DNA from: Morinoia aosen | Taxonomy: Eukaryota > Arthropoda > Malacostraca > Amphipoda > Talitridae | DNA length: 64,000 nucleotides | Direction: 5' to 3' | Assembly (NCBI GenBank): GCA_030386875.1 | Contig: CM059563.1 | Location: forward strand, 19,173,936 to 19,237,935 | Shown here: positions 46,270-58,515 of the stretch, piece by piece | Layout of the letters: each line of letters starts with the position of its first letter | Numbering within the stretch: the stretch's first letter is position 1 | Notes under the pieces: generated by a model | Databases searched by the model: none | Told to the model about the DNA's origin: nothing | The model's input: only the letters and a program-made list of their open reading frames with translations | Translations under genes and position numbers: made by a program

Positions 46270-46740
46270 ACAGCTAAACAAACGAACAAACAAACGTATA
46301 AACAAGTTCTGTGCGTCAGCAAAAATTTACAACTCCACACAAACAAGCAAACAAACAAACAAAAAATAAACAAAAGAACAACCAAGAAAATAAACAAACA
46401 AACGAACGAACAACGAGCAAATCAAACGCAAAAACAAACAAACGAACAACTAATAAAATGAACCAACAAACAAACGAACAACTAATAAAATGAACCAACA
46501 AACAAACGAATAACTAATAAAATGAACCAACAAACAAACGAACAACTAATAAAATGAACCAACCAACAAACGAACAACTAATAAAATGAACCAACAAACA
46601 AACGAACAACTAATAAAATGAACCAACAAACAAACGAACAACTAATAAAATGAACCAACAAACAAACGAACAACCAACAAAATAACCCAACAAACAACCA
46701 ACCAAACCAACGCACAAACAAACGTACAAACAAGCGCAGT
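46270..46740. repeat. 32-bp and 4-bp A/C-rich tandem repeats
   Basis: A central array of about ten copies of AAATGAACCAACAAACAAAC plus GAACAACTAATA is flanked by AAAC/AACA-type short repeats. Confidence 0.92.
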
Positions 46741-46895
46741 GCAACACCAAGATTCATTGGCCAGCAGCTCTCACGTCGCCGATAAAACTTGACTTCAATC
46801 CTCGAGGTTTTCTTTAATTTACTCGACAGCGAAGGATTATTTCGCGCGATTTAATACCGCCTACTGACGAGGGGAGCCGTGGGGTGTTGGGAGGC

Positions 46896-46935
46896 GGGGG
46901 GGGGGGGGGGGGGGGGGGGGGGGTTGGGGGGATTG
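46896..46935. repeat. Poly-G tract (28 G)
   Basis: An uninterrupted run of 28 G at 46896-46923 is followed by TTGGGGGG. Exact length may be unreliable because homopolymers are hard to sequence. Confidence 0.9.
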
Positions 46936-47974
46936 GGGCGTGGGAAGGAGCGGGGAAGACAGGGGAAGAAGGAATGGCTGCGGATGAGGGGAGAAGCAAG
47001 GGGATATCAGTGGTTCGAAGATTTGAGGATATGAATCCCTTACCATAAGCAAGTTCCAACGCTGACGTCACTTTCGTTTTTTTTGCAAGGCTGAGATCAC
47101 TGTCAGCACAATATGCAATTTAGCGCGTCGTAAGTGCGGCCGGAATTCTATTTCGTCGTTAACTAGTCACCCATGCCTGGCGTCATAAAAAGTGGACGGA
47201 CCGTCAAATTGTGGGACGTCAAGCTTCTCCGACTCAAAAGTGAGTTGCATCAGTTGTCAAGCAAATAATTCAGATTCTACGCACTAATGGGTAAATTAGA
47301 CAACATATGAGTCTTTCTTAGTTATAAACTGATACAGTGTCTCAAGTGATTCAAGGAAGGGTAGCTTTGAGTCGAGTCAGAGCAGTACACTACGTCATAT
47401 TCAAGTGGCAAGCATTTTGGTTGCATCAGCCGTTTAGTGGAGAAATAACTCTTGCTATTGCAGGTCATTCCACCTAGAGCCATTTTTAACAAATTTTGGC
47501 CACTATTGTAGTGTACAGGAGTTTGGTACTGCTCAGTAGAGTTCATTGGTGAAATTACTGCAGTAGCGCGCAGTTAATACGCAAGAAAACGGTCTTAAAA
47601 GTGAACATAATTTTGTGTCATGCTGTTAATTTTGTACCAACACAGCAGCCTTACCGCACCGATCCTTATATTTTTTTGAATTTCCTGAATATTTTTAGGG
47701 AAAGAACCAATTCCAGGAACCTTAGCAGTGGCTCTGTCAAATCAAAGTAGCTGCCCGAATATTTATCAACGGTATCATCCTGAAATGAATATTTAAGGTC
47801 AATGGAGCTGAGAACGTCACTCATCGAATCTGGAAGTGAAAAAATGGCAAAAATTACTCCTCACTACGCACGCCCACGTGATCTTCAGAAAAAAATTTTG
47901 TTAAAATTCTGATTCTTATGCACATACTAGCACTTAATCACTTTACCCACCAAAAATTGCCTTATTTTCACCGA
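46936..47974. other. Unassigned region
   Basis: No gene seen. Confidence 0.4.
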
Positions 47975-48150
47975 CTTAATTTAAAAAAAGACTTAATGTG
48001 CAAAATGACTTAACCTAAAAAATGACTTAATTCACACAAATGATTTAATATAGAAAAAAAGGACTCAATTTACAGAAAACACCCAATGCACAGAAAACAC
48101 TTAATATACCAAAAGTTAGTTAATTTACAAAAAAAACACTGTATTCATCA
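47975..48150. repeat. Degenerate ~17-bp tandem repeat
   Basis: About ten copies of ACTTAATTTACAAAAA-like units with many substitutions. Confidence 0.7.
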
Positions 48151-48454
48151 AAAATTCAAAAACGAACAAACCCCTTCACTCAATAATCCCCAAAAAACAC
48201 ACTGCTGAGGAGCGCAGCGAGGTCTTCAACAAAAACTTCATCTCTTCTCCATTGTTCATAAAATTTCTGAAGCGGCTCTCATCTTTCTGCGCGAGATTGA
48301 AACCTAGCGAGTTTGCCGTGCTCGGGCAATTGTGCATAATTGGAGGCCTTTCGCGGCAGCCGCCACAGTCAACATTGCTTATTGTTGCGCTGCCTGCATT
48401 GTTTGTTGTGCAGACTTGTGCCGCTGGGTCGTGTTTGTGCTGAACACTTGATGC

Positions 48455-49215
48455 ATCTAATTGCTCTGAACGCTTGATGTGTTACTACCCTGAACACTTG
48501 ATGAGTTACTGCCCTGAACACTTGATGTGTTACTGCCCTGAACACTTGATGTGATACTGCCCTGAATACGTGATGTGTTACTGCCCTGGACACTTGATGA
48601 GTTACTGCCCTGAACACTTGATGTGTTACTGCCCTGAACACTTGATGTGATACTGCCCTGAATACGTGATGTGTTACTGCCCTGAACACTTGATGTGTTA
48701 CTGCCCTGAACACTTAATGTGATACTGCCCTGAATACGTGATGTGTTACTGCCCTGGACACTTGATGAGTTACTGCCCTGAACACTTGATGTGTTACTGC
48801 CCTGAACACTTGATGTGATACTGCCCTGAATACGTGATGTGTTACTGCCCTGGACACTTGATGTGTTACTGCCCTGAACATTTGATGTGTTTCTGCCCTG
48901 AATACGTGATGTGTTACTGCCCTGGACACTTGATGTGTTACTGCCCTGAACACTTGATGTGTTACTGCCCTGAACACTTGATGTGTTTCTGCCCTGAATA
49001 CGTGATGTGTTACTGCCCTGGGCACTTGATGTGTTACTGCCCTGAACACTTGATGTTTACCGCCCTGAACACTTGATGTGCTAATGCTCTGAATACTTGA
49101 TGCTTCTAATTGCCCTGAATACTTGATGTGCGCTACTGCCCTGAACACTTGATGCCTCTAATTGCTCTGAATACGTGATGTGTGTTAATGCCCTGAACAC
49201 TTGATGTGTGCCACT
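48455..49215. repeat. 24-bp minisatellite, about 31 copies
   Basis: The core is TACTGCCCTGAACACTTGAT followed by GTGT; a variant with GAATACGTGATG recurs every few units. Open frames on both strands are eight-residue repeats with no gene features. Confidence 0.95.
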
Positions 49216-49468
49216 GCCTTCGACAATGACGTATAAAACCTGCATTAGATAAGATAGAAGGCATGTAATTAACGAAAATGGATAGTGCGCTACGAGTAGT
49301 GACATCTTCACTGCCTAAGGAATGTAGCCAAGGTGTAAATGTAGGAAAAGAAGCTTGTTTGCAGAGCTGACGGAGAAAGTGTTTACAGAGCAACACTGAG
49401 CTCAGTATCCGTAGAGCAAACGGAGCTGGCAAGACATCGCTGAGCTTGTGAACATTACGGAATTTATG

Positions 49469-50108
49469 GAGTGTGAGGGTGTGTGGGGAGTGTGGGGGTG
49501 TGTCTGAAGTGTGGCAGTGTGTCCGGAGTGTGAGGGTTTTTGCGGAGTGTGGGGGTATGTCCGGAGTGTGGGGGTGTGTCCGGAGTGTGGGGGTGTGTCT
49601 GGAGTGTGGTAGTGTGTCCGGAGTGGGGGGGTGTGCCTGGAGTGTGGGGGTGTGTCTGGAGTGTGGCAGTGTGTCCGGAGTGTGGGGGTGTGTCCGGAGT
49701 GTGGGGGTGTGTCTGGAGTGTGGCAGTGTGTCCGGAGTGTGGGGGTGTGCCTGGAGTGTGGGGGTGTGTCTGGAGTGTGGCAGCGTGTCCGGAGTGTGGG
49801 GGTGTGTCCGGAGTGTGGGGGTGTGTCTGGAGTGTGGCAGTGGGTCCGGAGTGTGGTGGTGTGCCTGGAGTGTGGGGGTGTGTCTGGAGTGTGGCAGTGT
49901 GTCCGGAGTGTGGGGGTGTGTCCGGAGTGTGGGGGTGTGTCTGGAGTGTGGCAGTGTGTCCGGAATGTGGTCGTGTGTCCGGAATGTGGGGGTGTGTCTG
50001 GAGTTTGGGGGTGCGTTTGGAGTGTGGCAGTGTGTCCGGAGTGTGGGGGTGTGTTTGGAGTGTGGCAGTGTGTCCGGAGTGTGGGGCTGTGTCTGGAGTG
50101 TGGCAGTG
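49469..50108. repeat. 20-bp G-rich minisatellite, about 32 copies
   Basis: The core is GGAGTGTGGGGGTGTGTCCG; a variant with GTGTGGCAGTGTGTC recurs about every 60 bp, giving a three-unit higher-order period. Several overlapping repeat-derived open frames are present on both strands. Confidence 0.95.
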
Positions 50109-50131
50109 TACGACGCAACTAAGTCTGTACA

Positions 50132-50490
50132 CCTCCATACATTGCACTCATACTGTGCACATTCCTCCACATACTGTACACATTCCTCTACATACTGTAC
50201 ACATTCCTCCACATACTGTACACATTCCTCCACATACTGTGCACATTCCTTCACATACTGTACACATTCCTCCACGTACTGTACACATTCCTCCACATAC
50301 TGTACACATTATTCCACATACTGTGCACATTCCTCCACATACTGTACACATTCATCCACATGCTGTACACATTCCTCCACATACTGTGCACATTCCTTCA
50401 CATACTGTACATATTCCTCCACACACTGTACACATTCATCCACATACTGTACACATTCCTCCACACAATGCTCATATCCCTTCACATATT
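50132..50490. repeat. 21-bp minisatellite, about 17 copies
   Basis: The core is TACTGTACACATTCCTCCAC. It follows the 20-bp array with a gap of only about 25 bp. Confidence 0.95.
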
Positions 50491-50747
50491 AAGCACAAAT
50501 CTTTTCATGCTACACGATTTGTTTGAGTGTTTTCGAGTTTGCTTTTTTCTACACAAAACACCACCGCTCAGAGCTCTGTAATTAGCCAAAACGATCACAA
50601 AGTCCGAAGTAAGGCAACTGTGGGCGAGTAATCGCGACGAATAATTTTCTCAGCTTAATTTAGGAAAAGAAACAAAGTTCTGTTATTTGAGGTACCCAGG
50701 GCGTGTTTACCTTCCACAAAGTGAGTTGTAGACGCAGTTAGTGCCTT

Positions 50748-50931
50748 AAGCGGCCCGTAGACGATCAATTTTATTGTCAATATAATTGACCATGATGATT
50801 ATTGACAATTTAATTGATCGTTTGTGGGTTTGATTGACGACCGTCAATGAATTGACTTAGTGGGAAAAAAATTGCATCAATATATTAAGGCAACGATATT
50901 GACAATTAAATTGATCGTCTATGGGCCGCTT
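50748..50931. mobile_element. MITE with ~35-bp TIRs
   Basis: The left end AAGCGGCCCGTAGACGATCA (continuing ATTTTATTGTCAATAT) is mirrored by the right end ending TGATCGTCTATGGGCCGCTT. The element is 184 bp and AT-rich inside. A 3-bp TTA/TCA flank might be a decayed target duplication of the PIF/Harbinger type; this is uncertain. Confidence 0.75.
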
Positions 50932-51213
50932 CAACATTTGGACTGCGACGTGAGCCACCAGTGGTCACGGAGGGAGTTTTCAAAATGCCTCTCGCCGACC
51001 AGTAGTCACGGAATCAATTTACATAAATACTTAATTAAAGCTAAATGAAGGCACGACCCAGTCAATGTTTGCAATTTATAAAATGGCTTACTAAAATTGC
51101 CCTCAAATTTGAGTTTAACATTGAACTTCAGTTTTACCCGCCGCAGTCAAAGTGTTAATTAGAGCACAGGACTGGCATTATAGGCGGAGTGAACACTGGT
51201 GGTCTCCGTTGCC

Positions 51214-52690
51214 TTAGAATGGCTAAATTGCATTCCAATGGGGCTAAATTGCAATTCCAATGGGGCTGAATCGCAATCCAATGTGTCTGAATCGCAATCC
51301 AGTGTGGCTGAATCGCAATCCAATGTGGTTGAATCGCAATCCAGTGTGTCTGAATCGCAATCCAGTGTGGCTGAATCGCAATCCAATGTGGTTGAACCGC
51401 AATCCAGTATGGCTGAGTCGCAATCCAGTGTGGCTGAATCGCAATCCAATGTGGTTGAACCGCAATCCAGTGTGGCTGAATCGCAATCCAGTGTGGCTGA
51501 ATCGCAATCCAGTGTGTCTGAATCGCAATCCAGTGTGTCTGAATCGCAATCCAGTGTGTCTGAATCGCAATCCAGTGTGTCTGAATCACAATCCAGTGTG
51601 GCTGAATCACGATCCAATGTGGTTGAATCGCAAGCCAATGTGGTTGAATCGCGATCCAATGTGGTTGAATCGCGATCCAATGTGGTTGAATCGCGATCCA
51701 ATGTGGTTGAATCGCGATCCAATGTGGTTGAATCGTGATCCAATGTGGTTGAATCGCAATCCAGTGTGGCTGAATCGCAATCCAGTGTGGCTGAATCGCA
51801 ATCCAGTGTTGCTGAATCGCGATCCAATGTGGTTGAATGGCAATCCGATGTGGTTGAATCACGATCCAATGTGGTTGAATCGCGATCCAATGTGGTTTAA
51901 TCGCGATCCAATGTGGTTGAATCGTGATCCGATGTGGTTGAATCGCGATCCAATGTGGTTGAATCGCAATCGGATGTGGTTGAATCGCGATCCAACGTGG
52001 TTGAATCGCAATCCAGTGTGGCTGAATCGCAATCCAGTGTGGCTGAATCGCGATCCAATGTGGCTGAATCGCAATCCAGTGTGGCTGAATCGCAATCCAG
52101 TGTGTCTGAATCGCAATCCAGTGTGTCTGAATCGCAATCCAGTGTGGCTGAATCGCAATCCAGTGTGGCTGAATCGCAATCCAGTGTGTCTGAATCGCAA
52201 TCCAGTGTGTCTGAATCGCAATCCAGTGTGTCTGAATCGCATTCCAGTGTGGCTGAATCACGATCCAATGTGGTTGAATCGCAACCCAATGTGGTTGAAT
52301 CGCGATCCAATGTGGTTGAATCGCGATCCAATGTGGTTGAATCGCGATCCAATGTGGTTGAATCGTGATCCAATGTGGTTGAATCGCAATCCAGTGTGGC
52401 TGAATCGCAATCCAGTGTGGCTGAATCGCAATCCGATGTGGTTGAATCGCAATCCAATGTTGTTGAATCGAAATCCGATGTGGTTGAATCGCGATCCAAT
52501 GTGGTTGAATCGCAATCCAGTGTGGCTGAATCGCAATCCAGTGTGGCTGAATCGCGATCCAATGTGGTTGAATCGCAATCCAGTGTGGCTGAATCGCAAT
52601 CCAGTGTGGCTGAATCGCAATCCGATGTGGTTGAATCACGATCCAATGTGGTTGAATCGCGATCCAATGTGGTCGAGTCGCAATCCAGTT
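51214..52690. repeat. 21-bp minisatellite, about 70 copies
   Basis: The core is GAATCGCAATCCAGTGTGG; variants include CGATCCAATGTGG and GTGTGTCT. Since 21 is a multiple of 3, several frames on both strands stay open over the whole array (7-residue repeats such as HWIAIQP). A block around 51530-51740 recurs around 52180-52390, an offset of 651 bp or 31 units. Confidence 0.97.
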
Positions 52691-52814
52691 CGTTGAACTT
52701 TTCAAGTCTTTGAGCAAAGGCAATTAGTTCAGCTTGAATTTTTGACCTGAACATTTACCATTCGATTTTCAGTTCTTAGCTTTTTAATTTCAACTTTTGT
52801 TATTATCATTCACT

Positions 52815-54040
52815 TCATACAATCCTAGTGTTGCAATTATTTCCTCCTAAAATCCTAGTGTTGCAATTATTTCCTCCTAAAATCCTAGTGTTGCAAATAT
52901 TTACTCCTAAAATCCTAGTGTTGTAATTATTTCCTCCTAAAATCCTTGTGTTGCAATTATTTACTCCTAAAATCCTAGTGTTGTAATTATTTCCTCCTAA
53001 AATCCTAGTGTTGCAATTATTTCCTCCTAAAATCCTAGTGTTGCAATTATTTACTCCTAAAATCCTAGTGTTGTAATTATTTCCTCCTAAAATCCTAGTG
53101 TTGCAATTATTTACTCCTAAAATCCTAGTGTTGTAATTATTTCCTCCTAAAATCCTAGTGTTGCAATTATTTCCTCCTAAAATCCTAGTGTTGCAATTAT
53201 TTACTCCTAAAATCCTAGTGTTGTAATTATTTCCTCCTAAAATCCTAGTGCTGTAATTATTTCCTCCTAAAATCCTAGTGTTGCAATTATTTACTCCTAA
53301 AATCCTAGTGTTGCAATTATTTCCTCCTAAAATCCTAGTGTTGCAATTATTTCCTCCTAAAATCCTAGTGTTGTAATTATTTCCTCCTAAAATCCTAGTG
53401 TTGCAATTATTTACTCCTAAAATCCTAGTGTTGTAATTATTTCCTCCTAAAATCCTAGTGTTGTAATTATTTACTCCTAAAATCCTAGTGTTGCAATTAT
53501 TTCCTCCTAAAATCCTAGTGTTGTAATTATTTACTCCTAAAATCCTAGTGATGTAATTATTTCCTTCTAAAATCCTAGTGTTGTAATTATTTCCTCCTAA
53601 AATCCTAGTGTTGTAATTATTTACTCCTAAAATCCTAGTGTTGTAATTATTTACTCCTAAAATCCTAGTGTTGTAATTATTTCCTCCTAAAATCCTAGTG
53701 TTGTAATTATTTCCTCCTAAAATCCTAGTGTTGTAATTATTTACTCCTAAAATACTAGTGTTGTAATTATTTTCTCCTAAAATCCTAGTGTTGTAATTAT
53801 TTCCTCCTAAAATCCTAGTGTTGTAATTATTTCCTCCTAAAATCCTAGTGTTGCAATTATTTACTCCTAAAATCCTAGTGTTGCAATTATTTCCTCCTAA
53901 AATCCTAGTGTTGCAATTATTTCCTCCTAAAATCCTAGTGTTGCAATTATTTCCTCCTAAAATCCTAGTGTTGTAATTATTTCCTCCTAAAATCCTAGTG
54001 TTGCAATTATTTTCTCCTAAAAATAGGTGTTGCAATTTTT
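52815..54040. repeat. 30-bp minisatellite, about 41 copies
   Basis: The core is AATCCTAGTGTTGCAATTA followed by TTTCCTCCTAA. Two positions are polymorphic (GCAA or GTAA; TTCCTCC or TTACTCC). A minus-strand frame of 410 codons (NNYNTRILGG repeat) is open because the unit length is a multiple of 3 and one frame lacks stops. Confidence 0.97.
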
Positions 54041-54374
54041 GCCTCATGGTATTAAAGATTTACAAAGGAAATAAGTGAGCATTTATTTCACAGTGTTACA
54101 CCTCGCTAATACACAACAAAATCTTCTTCCTGATTCGTCACCACCTGCAGGCTGTATTCGCTTCACCTCTGCAAACTGCAATGTTCTCGTTCAGTGCAGA
54201 TGTAATTTCTTCCAGTAGCTTCGAAGTTTATTCTCGACTTGGGCAGCTCTGATTTCCCCAGGCAGGAGAGTGTTGCCATCTTGCCTGTATAATTGTCGTC
54301 TGTGTCAGGCGACAGAATTATCTTCTGTGATGTTTTTGGTCTGTTGCTATCGCTTCTTCTTTAGTGCTCATAAT

Positions 54375-54650
54375 GTACGACTTTTAGTTCAGATTTATTC
54401 TTAAGATTAAATTTATTCATTAGTACAGATTTATTCCTTGGTACAGATTTGTTTTTCTCTACCGGTTTATTCTTTTGTACAGATTTATTTTTTAGTTCAG
54501 ATTTATTCTTTAGTACAGATTTATTCTTTACTGCAGATATATTCTTTAGTACAGATTTGTTCTTTCGTAAAGATTTATTCTTTAATGCAGATTTATTCTT
54601 TACTACAGATTTATTCATGGTAGTACAGATTTATTCATTGAACAATCTTT
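54375..54650. repeat. 18-bp minisatellite, about 15 copies
   Basis: The core is TTATTCTTTAGTACAGAT with many variants. Confidence 0.92.
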
Positions 54651-54769
54651 AGTGCAAATAATGATCAACTTTTGGCGCAACATTCATTTTTGGGTGCAAC
54701 ATGCGGTCGCGTCTATAACATATTTACTGTACACACGTTCACTGAAGTTGTTGAGGGAACATATTTGGA

Positions 54770-54895
54770 GTGATCGGAGGTCTGAAACCCTGGGTTGCGA
54801 ACCCGGTGTATTTTCCCGTCGGAAAAAATAACGACTTAGTCACAAATCCCCACACTACACCGGGGCATGAAATGGGTACCAGCTCGACCAGGTGT
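54770..54895 (+). mobile_element. Possible third SINE-related copy (diverged)
   Basis: The plus strand has a B-box-like GGGTTGCGAACCC near 54792. It then carries CCCCACACTACACCGGGGCA and TGAAATGGGTACC, matching the bodies at 10848-11120 and 15577-15850 but in the opposite orientation. The similarity is short and this is a weak call. Confidence 0.4.
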
Positions 54896-55282
54896 TACTG
54901 TTGTCTCTTTTTTGCATAAACTTTGTCGAATTTGAAACTGAACGCATGGTGCGACAGGTGTCATAGTAGACCAAAGGTACCATCACGTCTGCCAAATTGA
55001 TTGTAGAAATACTCTTCGAAATATCTTCTACGATTGACGTGCCTGCGGTGGTGCTCACTGCAGCGTCCAACACACAGCCGCTCGGCTTCTTGCAGCGTCG
55101 GATTATGGAAAATTTAATCCGTTTTTGTTAATTACAATCGAATCTTGGAACTTTGGATCAATTTAGGCTTAACTCAGAGTCGGGTTACAGCAATTTCAAC
55201 CAACTTATGCTTAAATTTGCAATGCGATAAAAACAGAAGTTTTAAGCTTTTTCGTTAAATTTAGCGAATTTCTTATTAAAAA
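54896..55282. other. Unassigned region
   Basis: A minus-strand open frame at 54855-55073 overlaps the SINE-like piece and has no recognisable family. Confidence 0.4.
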
Positions 55283-57250
55283 ATACGTGACGTATTTACA
55301 TGTATCCCTACTTATTATTTTCATGTATCCCTCCCCGTTATTTTCCTGTATCCCTCCCCGTTATTTTCCTGTATCCCTCCACGTTATTTTCCTGTATCCC
55401 TCCACGTTATTTTCCTGTATCCCTCCACGTTATTTTCCTGTATCCCTCCACGTTATTTTCCTATATCCCCCCCATTATTTTCCTGTATCCCTCCCCGTTA
55501 TTTTGCTGTATCCCCCCCGTTATTTTCCTGTATCCCTCCCCGTTATTTTGCTGTATCCCTCCCCGTTATTTTCCTGTATCCCTCCACGTTATTTTCCTGT
55601 ATCCCTCCACGTTATTTTCCTATATCCCCCCCCGTTATTTTCCTGTATCCCTCCCCGTTATTTTGCTGTATCCCCCCCGTTATTTTCCTGTATCCCTCCA
55701 CGTTATTTTCCTGTATCCCTCCACGTTATTTTCCTATATCCCCCCCCGTTATTTTCCTGTATCCCTCCCCGTTATTTTGCTGTATCCCCCCCGTTATTTT
55801 CCTGTATCCCTCCCCGTTATTTTGCTGTATCCCTCCCCGTTATTTTCCTGTATCCCTCCACGTTATTTTCCTGTATCCCTCCACGTTATTTTCCTATATC
55901 CCCCCCCGTTATTTTCCTGTATCCCTCCCCGTTATTTTGCTGTATCCCCCCCGTTATTTTCCTGTATCCCTCCCCGTTATTTTGCTGTATCCCTCCAAGT
56001 TATTTTCCTGTATTTCTCCACGTTATTTTCCTGTATCCCTCCCCGTTATTTTCCTGTATCCCTCCACGTTATTTTCCTGTATCCCTCCACGTTATTTTCC
56101 TGTATCCCTCCACGTTATTTTCCTGTATCCCTCCCCGTTATTTTCCTGTATTCCTCCCGTTATTTTGCTGTATCCCTCCACGTTATTTTCCTGTATCCCT
56201 CCACGTTATTTTCCTGTATCCCTCCCCGTTATTTTCCTGTATCCCTCCCCGTTATTTTGCTGTATCCCTCCACGTTATTTTCCTGTATCCCTCCACGTTA
56301 TTTTCCTGTATCCCTCCCCGTTATTTTCCTGTATCCCTCCAAGTTATTTTCCTGTATCCCTCCACGTTATTTTCCTGTATCCCTCCACGTTATTTTCCTG
56401 TATCCCTCCACGTTATTTTCCTGTATCCCTCCACGTTATTTTCCTGTATCCCCCCCCCGTTATTTTCCTGTATCCCTCCCCGTTATTTTGCTGTATCCCC
56501 CCCGTTATTTTCCTGTATCCCTCCCCGTTATTTTGCTGTATCCCTCCAAGTTATTTTCCTGTATCTCTCCACGTTATTTTCCTGTATCCCTCCCCGTTAT
56601 TTTCCTGTATCCCTCCACGTTATTTTCCTGTATCCCTCCACGTTATTTTCCTGTATCCCTCCCCGTTATTTTCCTGTATTCCTCCCGTTATTTTGCTGTA
56701 TCCCTCCACGTTATTTTCCTGTATCCCTCCACGTTATTTTCCTGTATCCCTCCCCGTTATTTTCCTGTATCCCTCCCCGTTATTTTGCTGTATCCCTCCA
56801 CGTTATTTTCCTGTATCCCTCCACGTTATTTTCCTGTATCCCTCCTCGTTATTTTCCTGTATCCCTCCAAGTTATTTTCCTGTATCCCTCCACGTTATTT
56901 TCCTGTATCCCTCCACGTTATTTTCCTGTATCCCTCCACGTTATTTTCCTGTATCCCTCCACGTTATTTTCCTGTATCCCTCCACGTTATTTTCCTGTAT
57001 CCCTCCACGTTATTTTCCTGTATCTCTCCACGTTATTTTCCTGTATCCCTCCACGTTATTTTCCTGTATCCCTCCACGTTATTTTCCTGTATCCCTCCAC
57101 GTCATTTTCCTGTATACCTCCACGTCATTTTCCTGTATCCCTCCACGTTATTTTCCTGTATCCCTCCACGTTATTTTCCTGTATCCCTCCACGTTATTTT
57201 CCTGTATCCCTCCACGTTATTTTCCTGTATCCCTCCACGTTATTTTCCAG
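55283..57250. repeat. 23-bp minisatellite, about 85 copies
   Basis: The core is CCTCCACGTTATTTTCCTG followed by TATC; variants have CCCCGTT, AAGTT or TTTGCTG. A block with the rare variants TCCAAGTT and TTCCTCCCGTT is duplicated at an offset of about 530-550 bp. All three plus frames stay open (695 and 722 codons) because the unit has no stop in any frame; this is not a gene. Confidence 0.97.
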
Positions 57251-57468
57251 TCCACTACCTGATCCTCCGAGTCCAGCACAACGCTTCACTCTCATCAAAA
57301 CAAATGAAAACAAATCTGCCCTCCGAGCGCAAAACTTCAATTTCGGATCGCAAGACACAGGAAAGCTTTTGTGACGTAACGCGCGAGTTCAGTTTTTGTA
57401 TCGCTGTTTTTACGTGTCCAGGGCCGAGAGTGGAAGACCGTGGCAATGAAGCAGGAAGGCAGAAATAG

Positions 57469-58515
57469 TAGAGAAGTGGAGAAGAGTGTGATAAAACGGG
57501 AAAGTGGAGTAGAGTGTGATAAAACGGGAAAGTGGAGTAGAGTGTGATAAAACGGGAAAGTGGAGTAGAGTGTGATAAAACGGGAAAGTGGAGTAGAGTG
57601 GGATAAAACGGGAAAGTGGAGTAGAATGTGATAAAACGGGAAAGTGGAGTAGAGTGTGATAAAACGGGAAAGTGGAGTAGAGTGTGACAAAACGGGAAAG
57701 TGGAGTAGAGTGTGATAAAACGGGAAAGTGGAGTAGAGTAAGATAAAACAGCAAGTGGAGCAGAGTGTGATAAAACGGGATAATGGAGCAGAGTAAGATA
57801 AAACGGAAAGTGGAGCAGAGTGTGATAAAACGGGAAAGTGGAGCAGAGTAAGATAAAACGGGAAAGTGGAGCAGAGTGTGATAAAACGGGATAATGGAGT
57901 AGAGTAAGATAAAACGGAAAGTGGAGCAGAGTGTGATAAAACGGGATAATGGAGCAGAGTAAGATAAAACGGAAAGTAGAGCAGAGTGTGATAAAACGGG
58001 AAAGTGGAGCAGAGTAAGATAAAACGGGAAAGTGGAGCAGAGTGTGATAAAACGGGATAATGGAGCAGAGTAAGATAGAACGGAAAGTGGAGCAGAGTGT
58101 GATAAAACGGGATAATGGAGCAGAGTAAGATAAAACGGAAAGTGGAGCAGAGTGTGATAAAACGGGAAAGTGGAGCAGAGTGTGATAAAACGGGAAAGTT
58201 GAGCAGAGTGTGATAAAACGGGATAATGGAGCAGAGTAAGATAAAACGGAAAGTGGAGCAGAGTGTGATAAAACGGGAAAGTGGAGCAGAGTGTGATAAA
58301 ACGGGAAATTGGAGCAGAGTGTGATAAAACGGGATAATGGAGCAGAGTAAGATAGAACGGAAAGTGGAGCAGAGTGTGATAAAACGGGATAATGGAGCAG
58401 AGTAAGATAAAACGGAAAGTGGAGCAGAGTGTGATAAAACGGAAAGTGGAGCAGAGTGTGATAAAACGGGAAAGTGGAGCAGAGTGTGATAAAACGAGAA
58501 AGGGGAGTAGAGTAT
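57469..58515. repeat. 28-bp minisatellite, about 37 copies
   Basis: The core is AACGGGAAAGTGGAGTAGAG followed by TGTGATAA. In the right two thirds, units with GGATAATGGAGCAGAGTAAG alternate with standard units. Long minus-strand frames (over 400 codons) are repeat translations. Confidence 0.96.

Noticed and set aside
49133..50526. Open frames of up to 387 codons with HTPTLRTHPHTPDT-like repeats
   Set aside because: Derived from the 20-bp and 21-bp arrays on both strands.
51155..52754. Large open frames on both strands (HWIAIQP, DSATLDC and ESQSSVA repeats)
   Set aside because: By-products of a 21-bp array that keeps frame; many frames open at once argues against coding.
51214..54040. CRISPR-like regular repeats
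   Set aside because: Units are contiguous with no unique spacers, and the window is eukaryotic.
54855..55073. 72-codon minus-strand frame as an exon
   Set aside because: Its end overlaps a SINE-like segment and it matches no family I know.
55287..57468. Three overlapping plus-strand frames of 441-722 codons
   Set aside because: They are the same 23-bp repeat read in different frames; no protein family resembles them and the codon pattern only reflects the unit.
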